DNA from: Planktothricoides raciborskii GIHE-MW2
Lineage (GTDB): Bacteria; Cyanobacteriota; Cyanobacteriia; Cyanobacteriales; Laspinemataceae
Direction of reading: 5' to 3'
Assembly (NCBI RefSeq): GCF_040564635.1
Contig: NZ_CP159837.1
Coordinates: 5,753,001 to 5,817,000, forward strand
DNA: 64,000 nucleotides
Positions 62,587-64,000 of the stretch are shown piece after piece. Below the pieces are notes generated by a model that worked only from the letters and a program-made list of their open reading frames with translations, had not been told where the DNA came from and did not search any database. A program made the translations under genes and the position numbers. Positions within the stretch are counted from its first letter, which is position 1; every line of letters begins with the position of its first letter.

Positions 62587-63914
62587 GTGACGCCTTCTCG
62601 TTCCTGAATTTCCACAAAAAAGCGTCTGCCGAGGGATTGCATCACATTAAAAAACTCAGCAGGGGAGAATTGTGTTAGTTGTAACAGGTGCAGTAATGTC
62701 ACGGGTTCGGTTGCAGTGGCAAGTTGGGCGATCGCCTTCTTTTCCGCTACCGTTAATCTATGAAACTTTTGGGCTAATTGCGCCTGCAAAGGTTCCCATA
62801 CAACCAGGGTTTGATATGTTAAAAACTCTGCCACTCGACCGGCACATAATTCTCGGATTTCGGTCGCGGTTAACTCTAACCAAAGGGGATTACCGTGATA
62901 AAGATGGATTAACTGATCCCAGGTTTCTGAATCCGATAAATTTTGCGCTTGTAATATTGCTTTTGCGGCGTCACCTAAACCCCCCAACACCAGCGATCGC
63001 ACCGGATAGTTTTGCTTTTCCAAGGTGGCGATCGCGATAGGTTTTTCGTCTGCGATCGCCACCACACAACTCTGATGGGTCACTTCGGCGATCATCTTAA
63101 AAAATAGCCGATGCTCTTCGTAAACCGATCCATCTTCCCCTGCCAGTTTGCCAGTATGGAAGGGAATCTGCAAATCATCGAGAATAATCAAACAGCGAGA
63201 CTGAAGTAAATGGGTGAGGAGTTGGGAGATTTGCGTTTCCAGGCGATCGGGAATCTCGGCATCAGGAGAAAATATCTGCAACAGATTGGCGAGAATCGCA
63301 CCCAGATCCGAGTAAAAGCGCAGACTGCGATAGATGACATACTCGAAGTGATTTTGAATTTGTTCAATCAGATGCAACGCTAGAGTCGTTTTGCCCATCC
63401 CACCGAATCCGAGAAGTGCCACCAGACGACAGCGATCGCCAACAATGGCGCGATCGAGGGTCGCGAGTTCCTCCGTTCGTCCGTAAAAATTGAAGATTTC
63501 CGGCGCATTTGCTAAGTCAATATGCGCTTGAGTTTGAGTTGGTTGGGGTTGAGGGCGATGGGTAGGCGATCGGCGAGCTTCCGAACAAAGATGAACATTA
63601 TTAATTGTTACATAATCTCTACCAACTCTACCAATAGCTGCTGATGAATAATTATAAAAATTTGCTTTTTCTAATACCGCTCTAAAATTCGCCTTGCTAA
63701 CCTCTTTTCCCAACCCCTCCGAAAGCAGTTTCCAGAGATCCGAACCCACATCTCTAACATGACCCTCGCTGGCATAAGTCTCTTCCGCAATTTTCGCGTA
63801 AGTCTCACCCTCCAAAGTCCCTTGCAAAATCGCCTCTTGCAGATAGTCCAAATGATTCCCCGTCTGAGTGAAAACTAGCTCATCCGCCAGTTTCAACACT
63901 TCCGTGATGTCCAT
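62529..63914 (-). CDS. NB-ARC STAND NTPase with N-terminal HTH-like domain
   Basis: A 461-residue signal-transduction ATPase. Residues 1-85 form the HTH-like domain common to cyanobacterial STAND proteins (NHLDYLQEAILQGTLEGETY, AEETYASEGHVRDVGSDLW). NB-ARC: NFYGRTEEL, Walker A LLGFGGMGKTTLAL near 170, Walker B CLIILDDLQ, and a GNPLWLEL motif; then a winged-helix segment ending FLNPVLREYAKNRGWD. Relatives often go on into WD40 or TPR sensor repeats; this one stops right after the winged helix, beside the break that cut abiEii. It may be a natural short form or have lost its sensor. Such proteins can serve as phage sensors. Confidence 0.85.
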   Translation of the reverse strand: MDITEVLKLADELVFTQTGNHLDYLQEAILQGTLEGETYAKIAEETYASEGHVRDVGSDLWKLLSEGLGKEVSKANFRAVLEKANFYNYSSAAIGRVGRDYVTINNVHLCSEARRSPTHRPQPQPTQTQAHIDLANAPEIFNFYGRTEELATLDRAIVGDRCRLVALLGFGGMGKTTLALHLIEQIQNHFEYVIYRSLRFYSDLGAILANLLQIFSPDAEIPDRLETQISQLLTHLLQSRCLIILDDLQIPFHTGKLAGEDGSVYEEHRLFFKMIAEVTHQSCVVAIADEKPIAIATLEKQNYPVRSLVLGGLGDAAKAILQAQNLSDSETWDQLIHLYHGNPLWLELTATEIRELCAGRVAEFLTYQTLVVWEPLQAQLAQKFHRLTVAEKKAIAQLATATEPVTLLHLLQLTQFSPAEFFNVMQSLGRRFFVEIQEREGVTQFFLNPVLREYAKNRGWD

Positions 63915-64000
63915 AGATCAAGGATAGTGGTAAAGTTTGAGCTATTATATCCGATCTTTCCGACATTTCCGACAAATCCGATTGAGTTATCGGATCGAAT

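Overview
The window is chromosomal DNA from a cyanobacterium, most likely a filamentous Oscillatoriales-type strain. This rests on the Mg-chelatase H subunit (ChlH), a cyanoexosortase A with its partner protein, an XisH/XisI pair, many large multidomain histidine kinases, very frequent GCGATCGC (HIP1) octamers, and heavy loads of short dispersed repeats. No rRNA, tRNA or CRISPR array was recognised.

Layout. 1-5.5 kb (minus strand) is a cell-surface block: a Wza-like exporter with four SLBB repeats, the cyanoexosortase A partner protein, cyanoexosortase A, and a DegT/StrS sugar aminotransferase. 5.7-7.0 kb holds an adenosine-specific kinase-like protein and the tRNA hydroxylase MiaE. 7.3-19 kb (minus) is a signalling block: a lone CheY-type receiver, a 2121-residue Ser/Thr-kinase/AAA/GAF/PAS/histidine-kinase/receiver protein, and two paralogous GAF histidine kinases. 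19.6-26.8 kb is one giant gene for a LamG/repeat/coiled-coil protein of unknown role. 27-31 kb holds a lipid-A-disaccharide-synthase-like protein, an ankyrin protein, xisH with a broken xisI, and an MntA-type antitoxin with a decayed hepT. 31.2-37.5 kb encodes a Tat-type caspase-like protein and an exported TPR-CHAT protein, separated by two 280-bp MITE copies, the second split by an IS5-family element. 37.8-41.8 kb is chlH. 42.7-45.8 kb holds a small Cys-rich membrane protein, RidA, and a two-gene operon of a ParM/StbA-like actin homologue plus a small coiled-coil partner. 46-52.4 kb (minus) holds a 1587-residue hybrid kinase, a small membrane protein, an outer-membrane-protein fragment and ComF. 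53.4-60.3 kb holds a PEP-synthase-like protein with a degenerate N-terminus, a DUF1361 membrane protein, NanE and a degenerate histidine kinase. 60.3-64 kb is a defence or toxin-antitoxin remnant zone: an antitoxin fragment, a frameshifted small gene, AbiEi, a truncated AbiEii and an NB-ARC STAND protein.

Short repeats are the other main theme. A palindrome of the AGAAACCGGGTTTCT type lies between many genes, inside several reading frames, and once forms the chlH terminator. A CCCTACA heptamer array encodes part of a kinase. Small insertions have broken xisI and rewritten a kinase C-terminus. Several loci (xisI, hepT, abiEii, an outer-membrane protein, the IS5 transposase and one small gene) are decaying, so the accessory parts of this genome are turning over while core genes such as chlH, miaE, ridA, comF and nanE stay intact.
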